From: Nitrososphaerota archaeon
GTDB lineage: Archaea > Thermoproteota > Nitrososphaeria > Nitrososphaerales > Nitrosopumilaceae
Assembly: GCA_028867615.1 (NCBI GenBank)
Contig: JAGWGC010000004.1
Location: 1-40,715, forward strand
Length of the DNA: 40,715 bases
Reading direction: 5' to 3'
The notes beneath the pieces are model-generated. The model ran no database searches. It was not told the DNA's origin and saw nothing but the letters and a program-made list of their open reading frames with translations. Positions 9,939 through 18,843 of the stretch are shown here, in pieces (position 1 is the stretch's first letter; each line of letters starts with the position of its first letter). A program made the position numbers and the translations under genes.

Positions 9939-10994
9939 TTATCTCAGAGGAATCTTAAACTCCCACGGTCCACCCAACACTTCAATTGTCATTTTAGCAG
10001 GTGTCATAAAATTAGCAGCAGGTCTTTTTCCAGCTTCAACACCACTATTTGGAGAGGACATCCTACGCCAAGATATTTCCTGGATTACAAAATTTAGCTC
10101 TTTTGCTTTAGCTGCCAATGGCGGGACCATTATGCCATACATGTTGTAATGAAAGTCAATCATGTCATTTGAATGGCCTCCCTGTCCCTGATATTGAAAT
10201 ACCACATACGAATTTCCAAGATCGTCTGTTATCTTCACCATGGGATGTAATGTTGGATGGCCAAACTCTTGTCTTTTTGGTACCAATTTTTCCTTGACAT
10301 AAAAGTAAAATCGCGTTCCTGTGTCATATACTTCAAGCGCAGGAAAGGTCAGCGCAAATATTCCAGTTTTTATCTGCTTGACAGCTGGTATAACTTTGCG
10401 CAAACCATCAAGCCCAGGATTTGGGTAAAAATCATCCTTTGTCGCTTCAACAAATTCAAACTTGGTATTTTTCCCTATTATGTGAAAATCATCTTGTGGA
10501 GATGCATCACGAACTGAAAATGGCGTCATTTTATCTGAATCAAGATGTGAAACATTTACTCGATTTCCCTTACAAACAACAAGTCCATCAAGTTTTACCA
10601 AATCAAGATTTGTTTCTTCATATTGGAATTGTTCTCGTATCGTTGTCAAGGTAACTTTGGTTGCGTCTACTGCTTCAGTCTTGCTTACCTGCATCAGAGA
10701 GCCTGCATCACCTCCTCTTGCATTAAATGAAACAATATCGCTTACTCGCATCATTGGGATGTTTTTACTTGCATCATCAAGGAAAACAAAGTCTGCATCA
10801 AAGGCTCGCTTGTAGCTTGATTCCATTGGAAAACATTTGGCACCTACTGTTTTTGTCCCAAATACTTTTACAACATCGCCGCTTTTTACTCCCAGTTTTT
10901 CCATGTGGGCACTGTCTAGTCTGATATGACTTTTGCCTAAATCTTCATCATACAATCCTCGTATTCTAAAAGTAAGTGTAGGTTGACTTTCCAT
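9939..10994 (-). CDS. Stand-alone CDC48/p97 N-domain-like protein, no AAA module
   Basis: From MESQPTLTFRIRG; LYDEDLGKSHIRLDSAHMEKLGVKSGDVVKVFGTKTVGAKCFPM matches the double-psi barrel start of CDC48-N; no Walker motifs; ATG 10994 lies 25 nt from the TATA-like box. Confidence 0.75.
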   Translation of the reverse strand: MESQPTLTFRIRGLYDEDLGKSHIRLDSAHMEKLGVKSGDVVKVFGTKTVGAKCFPMESSYKRAFDADFVFLDDASKNIPMMRVSDIVSFNARGGDAGSLMQVSKTEAVDATKVTLTTIREQFQYEETNLDLVKLDGLVVCKGNRVNVSHLDSDKMTPFSVRDASPQDDFHIIGKNTKFEFVEATKDDFYPNPGLDGLRKVIPAVKQIKTGIFALTFPALEVYDTGTRFYFYVKEKLVPKRQEFGHPTLHPMVKITDDLGNSYVVFQYQGQGGHSNDMIDFHYNMYGIMVPPLAAKAKELNFVIQEISWRRMSSPNSGVEAGKRPAANFMTPAKMTIEVLGGPWEFKIPLR

Positions 10995-11012
10995 TTTACA
11001 TGTACTGTACGT

Positions 11013-11038
11013 GTATAGTTTAAAAAACTGGTGTATAA
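11013..11038 (-). promoter_or_regulatory. Shared promoter element P1
   Basis: Minus strand TTATACACCAGTTTTTTAAACTATAC, upstream of the 10994 start. Confidence 0.65.
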
Positions 11039-11103
11039 TTCTTCTATTTTGCAATATGATATAATAGAAAAAGAAATATCTTTGATACTCATACATATGA
11101 TAC

Positions 11104-11967
11104 ATGCTTGAATTTCCAATTGATGAAATTTACAGGAGAGTGGCAAAATTTGATTCAATACGTGAAGACCTGTATATCACGGTAGGCTCAGGTACAGGTT
11201 TTTTCTACTGGTACAATGATGAGGTTTTCTTTGTCACATCAAGACATCATGTTATAGTAGAGGAAAAAGCGTACCTCCCAGATTCGATCATGATATATCT
11301 TGACACAGAGCCAACAAATTTGCATCCCAATACAATTACTGTACCATTATACGACAAAACAGAGAAACCTGTATGGCAAGTCCTTGCAACAAATTCCGAG
11401 CAAATCTTTGTATCAATCCCAATGCCAAAAGATATCATAATTCAGGATTACACGCATTGCTTTATTGCAGTATCACATTTTCCATCTGTGGTATCCCTTC
11501 CAGTGGATGACATCATAGTGAACATTCCAGTGTCAGTCTGCGTTTCACTGGCAGGATATTTTTATTCAGAACTACAAGACTGCAAAGCATTCCAAAAAAC
11601 AATAGAAAAACAAGGCGAGTTTAGAATCAACCGAAGAGGATTTGCCACAGATATGATTGAAATGATCCTGGTCTTGTTACAGCACAATTTGGATAGATTA
11701 AAGGAGCTTGAAGAAAAAAGCAACATTACACAAGAGAAAAGAATGGAAGAGTCTGCAATTTTACTAGCAATACGCGATAACATGATACTTGAATTAAAGA
11801 AAGTAACGGTCCAATTTCATGATGTTTTGGAGCCATCAGTGTTTGAGAGGATACATGGCATATTTTCCATTCTAAAAGACAGTAACCTGGAAGATTATCT
11901 AATAGTCAGACACTTGATACAAAAAGTGTTATCGATACTTGGCCAGAATATTATATTTACACAATAA
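11104..11967 (+). CDS. Trypsin-like fold N-terminal half fused to a helical C-terminal region
   Basis: GSGTGFFYWYNDEVFFVTSRHHVI resembles the His-containing start of trypsin-like peptidases; no GNSG-type nucleophile motif seen. Confidence 0.55.
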   Translation: MLEFPIDEIYRRVAKFDSIREDLYITVGSGTGFFYWYNDEVFFVTSRHHVIVEEKAYLPDSIMIYLDTEPTNLHPNTITVPLYDKTEKPVWQVLATNSEQIFVSIPMPKDIIIQDYTHCFIAVSHFPSVVSLPVDDIIVNIPVSVCVSLAGYFYSELQDCKAFQKTIEKQGEFRINRRGFATDMIEMILVLLQHNLDRLKELEEKSNITQEKRMEESAILLAIRDNMILELKKVTVQFHDVLEPSVFERIHGIFSILKDSNLEDYLIVRHLIQKVLSILGQNIIFTQ

Positions 11968-12098
11968 TGCCAGACTAATTTGTTTACTGGAAGATACAGA
12001 ATTTTACCATCTAAACAATTGCATGGGAAGAGACCGTAAAAACAAACATAGAAAGACTAGGAAAGTAGAAATGATAATTGTTCTTTTATGTAAATTGT

Positions 12099-13568
12099 TC
12101 ATTTCCCAAATTTCACCCTGTAAAATACAATTGTAGAAATTATGCCAATCAATAAAACTGGAATTGCAAACGGAAATTCCGGGATTTTGATTTCATGATT
12201 CAGATTTATTATATTTCCAAATGTATTCCCATCATCATTACTTGCTCGGAAATAGATGTTATCTCCTGGGGCATCCATATCCCAGCCAACATAGACATTC
12301 CCACCATCTACAGCCAACTCAGGCTCTAGGTTGCCATTTTCTTCAAGGCTGCCACTCAGATTGATTACATTATCAATAGTACCATTATCACCACTTTTGG
12401 CGAAAAATACATCTCCCCTATGTGAAGTAATGTTAAAAGCCCTCCAGCTAAGGTATACATTTTTTCCTGATGTAGCATCCAAAGTGGAAGTCCAGAGATC
12501 ATCCCCTGAGGATATTTTGATGGGTTCGCCAAACGTATTGCCTCCATCAGAACTTTTTGTAAGATATAGACCTTGACTAGAATTCATCGTATTAGCACCA
12601 GTGTTAGAATAATGATAAAAAGAAACAAAGACATTATTTCCATTTACAGCAACCTGTGGAGATTCTGAATTATAACCAAGTTTTTTGCTTAGATTAATTT
12701 TGTTGTTAAAAGTGGAACCCCCATCAGAACTTTTTATAAAGAATACGTCTGGATACTGACCTTCTGACCACACTACAAACACATTATTTTTTGATGCTGC
12801 TAGTTGAGGAACAAGTGCTAGCGTTACATTGCTCAGATTGATGGGTTTTGTAAAAGTTGCTCCATTATCAGCACTCTTGCTGAAAAAAATATTATCTGTT
12901 TGGCATTTATCATGCGGACAGACTGATTCACCATCCCATGTCACATAGATATTGTGTTCATATACAGCAATTTTTGTATAAAGGGATTCACTATCATCAA
13001 TAGATACAGGCTTTCCAAATGTAATACCGTTATCAGTACTTGTTCTAAGACCATGGTTGACCTTTAAAGAAGTCAAATTATTGTAGTTTATTGCCATGTA
13101 CACATTTGGCTCTGTTGCAAGCATTGCATGGATAACAGCATATCCTCTGCCACCATTAGGATCTAAAACAATTGGATTTGCAAACGTGTTACCATTATCA
13201 ATACTTTTTTCAAAAAAAACTTTTGTGTTACCGTCTGGATAACTGGAAAACCATGTCAAGTAGACAGATTTTCCTGAGACCTCCACATGAGGATCTGAAG
13301 CATAGCCGTTGTCATTAGTTATTTTTATAATTTTATCAAAGCTTGCACCGCCGTCAGTACTTTTTCTAAAGAATATGTCTTGATGGTCAGTGTTACTATT
13401 GTATACAACATAAACATTATTTCCAGATGCAGCAATTTGTGAGAGTTGAAACTTTGGAGGACCTGATCCTTCCATGTAGGCATTATCTGCAAAAGCTGCT
13501 CTGAGACAGAATATTCCAATTATCATAATTACAGATATTGTAATTATTGCAACGTGCATGGTTTTCAT
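12099..13568 (-). CDS. Secreted BNR/Asp-box (sialidase-like) beta-propeller with PEF-type C-terminus
   Basis: From MKTMHVAIITISVIM; repeated S.DGG.TF/S.DNG.TF boxes; C-term IPEFPFAIPVLLIGIISTIVFYRVKFGK. Confidence 0.8.
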   Translation of the reverse strand: MKTMHVAIITISVIMIIGIFCLRAAFADNAYMEGSGPPKFQLSQIAASGNNVYVVYNSNTDHQDIFFRKSTDGGASFDKIIKITNDNGYASDPHVEVSGKSVYLTWFSSYPDGNTKVFFEKSIDNGNTFANPIVLDPNGGRGYAVIHAMLATEPNVYMAINYNNLTSLKVNHGLRTSTDNGITFGKPVSIDDSESLYTKIAVYEHNIYVTWDGESVCPHDKCQTDNIFFSKSADNGATFTKPINLSNVTLALVPQLAASKNNVFVVWSEGQYPDVFFIKSSDGGSTFNNKINLSKKLGYNSESPQVAVNGNNVFVSFYHYSNTGANTMNSSQGLYLTKSSDGGNTFGEPIKISSGDDLWTSTLDATSGKNVYLSWRAFNITSHRGDVFFAKSGDNGTIDNVINLSGSLEENGNLEPELAVDGGNVYVGWDMDAPGDNIYFRASNDDGNTFGNIINLNHEIKIPEFPFAIPVLLIGIISTIVFYRVKFGK

Positions 13569-13816
13569 TTCTTTTGAACCCGTCCTGATATTGTGAAATA
13601 TATTCCAAGTAGGGTTAAAACTAAACCTGGCATTCCAAATGGTAGAAGAGACCATGGATCTTCAAGAGGGCAATTAGTTCCAGGTTTGCTACATGTTTTT
13701 TCCATGTATTCTTTATGTTGAAAATCTTCAACAAGATAAATACTAGTCAATGCCAACAAGAAACAACCTACAGAAAAAATTGAGGTTTTCATCATTGTAA
13801 GATGTAGAGTTTTCAT
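13565..13816 (-). CDS. Small membrane protein of the MKTLHL-tag array
   Basis: 83 aa; tag start; two hydrophobic segments; ATGA overlap with the next gene. Confidence 0.7.
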   Translation of the reverse strand: MKTLHLTMMKTSIFSVGCFLLALTSIYLVEDFQHKEYMEKTCSKPGTNCPLEDPWSLLPFGMPGLVLTLLGIYFTISGRVQKK

Positions 13817-13822
13817 TTTATC

Positions 13823-14224
13823 CTATGGCCCACATACTGCCAATTCAAGTGGTACAGGTTTTGTGTAGATTGCCTTACCAGTATGGTCATCTAGAGCAAT
13901 CACGTATCCGGTATCATCATTTCTAAATACTGAAAGATAAGCAAAATGATCTCTTGCATCATTTGGAATAACAGAAAATGAGCATGTAAATATTGAATTT
14001 TCATCTATTTTGTGATTATCAGTAACTGGAAGGATTTTTCCATCAGATGTGATATGTACATGCCAGTCAGTTTCATGTGGAAAGATCCCGTATTTTGAAG
14101 CTGTGTAATTAGCCGACTTGGAAACATTCCATGAAATTGTGTCAGTTGTTGGAACAAGTAACAAATATGCTAGAATGGATATAGCTACACCAGAAACAAT
14201 TATTGACAGATGTAGTGTTTTCAT
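13823..14224 (-). CDS. Small secreted MKTLHL-tag protein
   Basis: 133 aa; tag start and signal-anchor. Confidence 0.7.
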   Translation of the reverse strand: MKTLHLSIIVSGVAISILAYLLLVPTTDTISWNVSKSANYTASKYGIFPHETDWHVHITSDGKILPVTDNHKIDENSIFTCSFSVIPNDARDHFAYLSVFRNDDTGYVIALDDHTGKAIYTKPVPLELAVCGP

Positions 14225-14233
14225 TTTTCATTG

Positions 14234-15412
14234 TTATGGAGGTACATATTTTATTCCCATGCCGCCACCCACTCCTATTATGTGATAATCATATGATCGT
14301 AGCATGCAGTAATAGGTATGATCAAGCCATGGAAAATCCCCTGTGACAATTCTTGATTGATTATCATATCCAACTGCAATAGGTGTACCAGAACAAAAAA
14401 TTGTCAGACCGTAAAACCCAGCCTTGTTACCAGAAGTTATCGTATACACAACAGTGCTATTCCCATGTACAATATTTGCTTGTAAGGGAGATACTAAGAT
14501 GTCATTAGTATTCTGTGATAGGTTTTGTGCATCAAAAACACTTGGAGTTACCATAGTGGGTTCATTTCCATTAAAATAATCTACACACACTTTTCCCGTA
14601 GAGCCTAGTGGCATGTACAAGATAGGTACAAAGCCTGTTCTTGATTCGTATGGGACATCACATTCACCAAGTGAAACTGTGCGTATTGTTTGCAAGGATG
14701 AGTGATTGTCATAACTTACAAGTAGTTTTATTTTATCATGGTATATGGTAATTCCAGCTTGCGGCATTGTATGATTACCAAGAATTGTAATTGAGTTTGT
14801 TGCTACATGCGGACCATATTGAGCTGGAATTGAAATTCCACTAATTTTGGTAACAGTTCCATTTTGAACAAGGGCTGTCCCACCATAGATTTCTTCCAAA
14901 CCATCTTTGAATTTTACATCAAGATTTACAAAAGCACCACCTGGTGTAATCAAAGTTCCTTCAGGAAAAGAAAACGTAACGTTATGAAATTGCATAGACA
15001 TGCCTTTTAATTTGTAAATGTCATTGTCTAGCGTAGTTTGATAAAAAGTCTGGTTGTTAACTGATACTAGACCATCATCTTTATCGATTCCATCATACGA
15101 ATAATCATACAATGAAACCTTGGGAATTAGATTAGAACTGTCATAATAATGGACTTGTTTCAGGTTGTAAGTTTTGGCAGACAATATATCAGTGTCAGCA
15201 ATTCTATTAAAGGGATTAGATAACGTCCAACCATTTTGTATCAATCTAGTAACATGTTCAGGCTTTACACATGCAGGAGAACCATCTTCGACTTTTATTA
15301 CAAGAGTATAGTCGGTAGAACATTTTACATCTTCTGCCGCTATTCCTGACTTGAATTGTTTCAGCGGAGGTAATGACGTTGATACAAAATTTGTATCTGG
15401 GAGTATATGCAC
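14234..15412 (-). pseudogene. 5'-truncated array gene lacking tag and signal peptide
   Basis: PPLKQFKSGIAAEDVKCSTDYTLVIKVEDGSPACVKPEHVTRLIQNGWTL and AGFYGLTIFCSGTPIAVGYDNQSRIV modules; GTG-start ORF begins inside the protein next to the mobile block; the open frame continues upstream into the repeat arm. Confidence 0.6.
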
Positions 15413-15575
15413 AATAGGTGCATCTGCAACATTCTGTCCAAATATGATCTTTATCGGTATGTCACCGATGGGTTCTGTATAATCTGCGGTGTATTTTTTG
15501 ACTGTAAAAAATCGGTTGATCGGTTTAACGATCTTAACCTCGAAAATTATCTATCAGTTGAGAAAGCAATCGAAG

Positions 15576-15758
15576 ATGTTTCGAGATTGCTACATTTCCT
15601 TATTTGTCAGGTGTAGAAAGTGCAGTAAGAAAATAGATCCAGCTTATGGATATTGGCATCATAAGAATAAACCACCTCTAAAAGGTGGATATTATCATCC
15701 AGAGTGTGGGATGATGAACAATCCTGCACCTACAGGATTTTTACCATTTGCACCCTAG
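15576..15758 (+). CDS. Small zinc-ribbon-like protein
   Basis: MFRDCYISLFVRCRKCSKKIDPAYGYWHHKNKPPLKGGYYHPECG; CxxC plus H..EC. Confidence 0.5.
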   Translation: MFRDCYISLFVRCRKCSKKIDPAYGYWHHKNKPPLKGGYYHPECGMMNNPAPTGFLPFAP

Positions 15759-16144
15759 TCAAAAGATATTTCGTTTAGAAATGGTCCTTTTATTGTATAA
15801 TCAAAGTTACCCAATGGTGTAACGTCATTACATAGCTTGGGAAGACCACCATAAAGATCAAAGAGAGTAAATTCCGCATTTTCTCGATCAGTTTGATGAG
15901 GTACTAGTGCATAATACACTTCTATATCATCAAGATTAGACATTGTTTTTCTCAAACAATCATTTGGTTCTGATTTACCTTCATGTATTTTCATTCGATC
16001 GTATATTTTACCCTGTCCAACGTATCTTGCTTTTAATTTTCCATCAATTTTTTTTGCAATAATATACACGCCTTCATTTTTTGGATATTCAAAAGTACTG
16101 TTTGGATGTCCGTATGTGATTCTACTACTCCACTTTAGAGTCAT
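15755..16144 (-). CDS. GIY-YIG nuclease-like protein
   Basis: EGVYIIAKKIDGKLKARYVGQGKIYDRMKIHEG with downstream Glu in DRENAEFTLFDLYGGLPKLCN. Confidence 0.65.
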   Translation of the reverse strand: MTLKWSSRITYGHPNSTFEYPKNEGVYIIAKKIDGKLKARYVGQGKIYDRMKIHEGKSEPNDCLRKTMSNLDDIEVYYALVPHQTDRENAEFTLFDLYGGLPKLCNDVTPLGNFDYTIKGPFLNEISFD

Positions 16145-16187
16145 GATGGATCCCCATTAACTTTAGAAGTTATAAACAAAGTGGTAA

Positions 16188-17315
16188 TTATAGTAACACC
16201 TCAGTTGAACTATTTTGGATCAATGTGATCCATTTGTTATCCCCTGCGATCTTTATTCCACAAGCTTCACTTGGAGTCTTACCGTCTAATCCTTCATGAG
16301 TCCTAAAGTAATTATGATAAATCTCGTAACCCTTCAAGATTGGAGTATCTTTCTTCTTTAGACCTCGCATTACCTTTTCACGATCTCTTATCTCTCCGTT
16401 CAATCTCTCCATCTTGTTGTTGTTCTTGTCACCCTGTAATCTGATGTGTCTAATGTGTAGTGTTCGTTTTGTCCTGTCAACTTCCCAAAACTCTTTTCGG
16501 TAAGCTTCACTGTAAGAATGTAAACCGTCAGTGATCAAGACCTTTGGTTTTGTACCAGCTACTTCCTTGCCTTTCTGAAATAGACTGCTTGCATCATGAC
16601 CTTCTTTTCTATCAGCTACTTCATGTGCAATTAGATAACGGGTTTCATCATCCATTAGAGCAAAGACATACTTGAGATCACCTCTAATCTTTACAAAGAT
16701 TTCATCCGCTCTCCAAGCATCACCCACTTGTGGAGTTATCTTTTCAATGTACTTACCCATAAGTTCGGTATACTTCTTAATCCAGTTGTAAACAGTCTGA
16801 TGTGTTACATCCATTCCAAGAAGCTTGAGAGATTTTGAAACATTCCTTAATGATTCTCCACTAAAGTACAACTGCATAGCTGTTGTAACGCCCTTTGGAT
16901 TGTGCTTCATCTTGGCAAAGCCTAGATTGGTGCTGAATGTCTTGTGACAATCTTGGCAGACATATCTTTGAATATCATAATTCTTGTTGTGTCTAATTCC
17001 ATACTTTTTGATCTCTTTTGACTTGCAGAATAGGCATGAATCTATTATAACTGGTTGAATTGTTACCTTGTTCTTCTCTCGTACTTCATCTCTAATCTTG
17101 ATTGAAAATTCTACTGCATGAATGTGCTTGCAGCATACGTGTCTGAATACATGGTCAGCACAGTTGCAAGTCCAGTTTGTAACTGTCTTGATAACATCAT
17201 AATCTCTCTTACTAGTCTGTGAATGAACATGATAGTGATAATCTGAAACTCTGATTAGGTCACTTTTCAAGGCTATTTCTTTGCCTTTTTCTTCACGTGG
17301 GTTTATTTCTGTCAT
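16188..17315 (-). CDS. IS6/IS240-like DDE transposase with N-terminal SWIM-type zinc finger
   Basis: CNCADHVFRHVCCKH; zinc ribbon CLFCKSKEIKKYG...YVCQDCHKTFS; DDE-type DAWRADEIFVKIRG, LITDGLHSY, KMERLNGEIRDREKVMRG. Confidence 0.88.
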   Translation of the reverse strand: MTEINPREEKGKEIALKSDLIRVSDYHYHVHSQTSKRDYDVIKTVTNWTCNCADHVFRHVCCKHIHAVEFSIKIRDEVREKNKVTIQPVIIDSCLFCKSKEIKKYGIRHNKNYDIQRYVCQDCHKTFSTNLGFAKMKHNPKGVTTAMQLYFSGESLRNVSKSLKLLGMDVTHQTVYNWIKKYTELMGKYIEKITPQVGDAWRADEIFVKIRGDLKYVFALMDDETRYLIAHEVADRKEGHDASSLFQKGKEVAGTKPKVLITDGLHSYSEAYRKEFWEVDRTKRTLHIRHIRLQGDKNNNKMERLNGEIRDREKVMRGLKKKDTPILKGYEIYHNYFRTHEGLDGKTPSEACGIKIAGDNKWITLIQNSSTEVLL

Positions 17316-17319
17316 TATT

Positions 17320-17392
17320 ATCTACGTAGATATAATATACGTAGATATATTAAGTTTGCTCTAAATACGTAGATATTCTTAAATACGTAGAT
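17320..17392. repeat. Four-copy TACGTAGAT cluster (palindromic core ATCTACGTAGAT)
   Basis: TACGTAGAT at 17323-17331, 17338-17346, 17366-17374 and 17384-17392, between the divergent transposase and AbrB-like genes. Confidence 0.8.
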
Positions 17393-17406
17393 GAATATTT
17401 GAAATT

Positions 17407-17607
17407 ATGCCCAAATGGAAAAAAGATGCTAAAGAATTTACAGTTAGTGTTAATTTTAATGAAGATAGAGGATACCAAAGTTCCATCCCAAAACCAATCA
17501 TTGATGTTTTAGGAGATCCTAAAAAAGTAACTTTTGTTATCGATGGTAAAAATATAAAAATTAAACCTGAGCTTCAAGGTTCAAAGCTAAAGGGAGCTAA
17601 ATTATGA
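17407..17607 (+). CDS. AbrB/SpoVT-like DNA-binding protein
   Basis: 66 aa; KEFTVSVNFNEDRGYQSSIPKPIIDVLGDPKKVTFVIDGKNIKIKPE. Confidence 0.55.
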   Translation: MPKWKKDAKEFTVSVNFNEDRGYQSSIPKPIIDVLGDPKKVTFVIDGKNIKIKPELQGSKLKGAKL

Positions 17608-18002
17608 GCGATACGAATAAGACTGATTCAGATGTCAAAATCAAAACACATGCGATTGAAGATAAAACATCTTTAATCCAAACCGAGATGCCTAGACCAG
17701 TGTATGCTGATAGTGTAAAATTAGCAATAGATTACGATAATCTAACTGCAACGCTCCTTCTTTTCACTAAACACATAGTACCAAAATTTGATAAAACTTT
17801 CAGATTTAGTAACATACAGTGGGAATTGATAGGTCAAGTAAAGGTTCCATTGGCAGAAATGTACAACATATCTCAATATTATATTAGTCGAGTAAGGGAA
17901 TCTCCTGCTTTCAAAATCATTAGTGCTGAGATCAAAGGACCCGTAAATGAAGAACAAACTCATGAATCTTTTCTTGACTTCGGACCAGTTAGTAAGGTAT
18001 AA
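17604..18002 (+). CDS. Conserved-looking protein of unknown function
   Basis: 132 aa, ATGA overlap with the AbrB-like gene; possible HTH-like VPLAEMYNISQYYISRVRESP. Confidence 0.5.
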   Translation: MSDTNKTDSDVKIKTHAIEDKTSLIQTEMPRPVYADSVKLAIDYDNLTATLLLFTKHIVPKFDKTFRFSNIQWELIGQVKVPLAEMYNISQYYISRVRESPAFKIISAEIKGPVNEEQTHESFLDFGPVSKV

Positions 18003-18005
18003 CGA

Positions 18006-18215
18006 ATGTCTCAGGACAATGTAAAAAAATGCAATAACTGTGGAAGAACATGCATTATTGAGGAATATGATGCTCATAAGTGTAGAATATCAGCTGAGAT
18101 TCTAGAATCCGATGGGACTAGATGGGTGTCTTATGATGGAGTAAACTTTATTCTAATTCAACCGACTTTTGACAGTCAATTTTTCCACCGTAGATTGGAC
18201 AGAACCCACCGATGA
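18006..18215 (+). CDS. Small zinc-finger-like ORF running into the right inverted-repeat arm
   Basis: CNNCGRTCIIEEYDAHKC; C-terminal third overlaps the opposite gene and is probably not native. Confidence 0.4.
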   Translation: MSQDNVKKCNNCGRTCIIEEYDAHKCRISAEILESDGTRWVSYDGVNFILIQPTFDSQFFHRRLDRTHR

Positions 18216-18834
18216 TATCCTTGATCTTCTTTTCATATTCTTCTTCGGACAAGACAGCTTTTGTAGAATCAATGCCAATGTCAAGTGTAGAGTTTATCAC
18301 ATCCACTCCTACTGAATTAAATGGTATGGTTCCCATTTTGCTTCCCATCAGATTGGATATGGCATCACTTGCAATCACCAGTTTTTTGTTTAGCTCCTCG
18401 TGGGCCTTTTCATCAGATTGGAAGTTTGGGTCATCTATGATGGCAATGTCGCCTTGTGCGTCTGCGTAGGGTTTGCTCCATACCGTATTAAAAAAAGGCG
18501 GATAACCATTTGTATAGACAAGATATTTTTCACCCTGAACTATAGAGTATCCGCATCCTTGAAGGTCATTTGTCATTACAATCAATGGTTTTTGGCCTAC
18601 TGTGCCTCTCCAAATTTTGTCTACTGTAAAGTATACTTTCCATTGATGATCTGTAGTATTGTCAATATGTTGCACAGTTCCAGCAAAAACCTCGTCTGAA
18701 AGTAGGTAAAACTGTGGCGCGTTATATGATGTCAATTTCGCAGAACAGGTGTCTGCATATGCATGCTGAGTTGTACCAAGAAGTATGACAAATAGACTCA
18801 ACGTCATTATCATTGCAAGATGCAAAGTTTTCAT
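18148..18834 (-). CDS. Secreted MKTLHL-tag TIMP/NTR-like protein; C-terminus overlaps the repeat arm
   Basis: CSAKLTSYNAPQFYLLSDEVFAGTVQHIDN...WKVYFTVDKIWRGTVGQ...GCGYSIVQGEKYLVYTNG; ends GGFCPIYGGKIDCQKSVELE inside the IR. Confidence 0.7.
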   Translation of the reverse strand: MKTLHLAMIMTLSLFVILLGTTQHAYADTCSAKLTSYNAPQFYLLSDEVFAGTVQHIDNTTDHQWKVYFTVDKIWRGTVGQKPLIVMTNDLQGCGYSIVQGEKYLVYTNGYPPFFNTVWSKPYADAQGDIAIIDDPNFQSDEKAHEELNKKLVIASDAISNLMGSKMGTIPFNSVGVDVINSTLDIGIDSTKAVLSEEEYEKKIKDIIGGFCPIYGGKIDCQKSVELE

Positions 18835-18843
18835 TTTCTAAAA

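Larger units (their letters stand above)
15459..18218. mobile_element. Insertion block bounded by ~61-bp imperfect inverted repeats
   Basis: Minus strand 15519->15459 TCAACCGATTTTTTACAGTCAA...CACCGCAGATTATACAGAACCCATCGGTGACAT aligns ungapped with plus strand 18158->18218 TCAACCGACTTTTGACAGTCAA...CACCGTAGATTGGACAGAACCCACCGATGATAT, about 48/61 identical; contains a transposase. Confidence 0.6.

Noticed and set aside
15407-15616. 69-aa plus ORF (..DGFCIICGVFFDCKKSVDRF..)
   Set aside because: N-terminal part is antisense to the truncated array gene; only the section inside the inverted-repeat arm seems meaningful, so it is not called as a gene.
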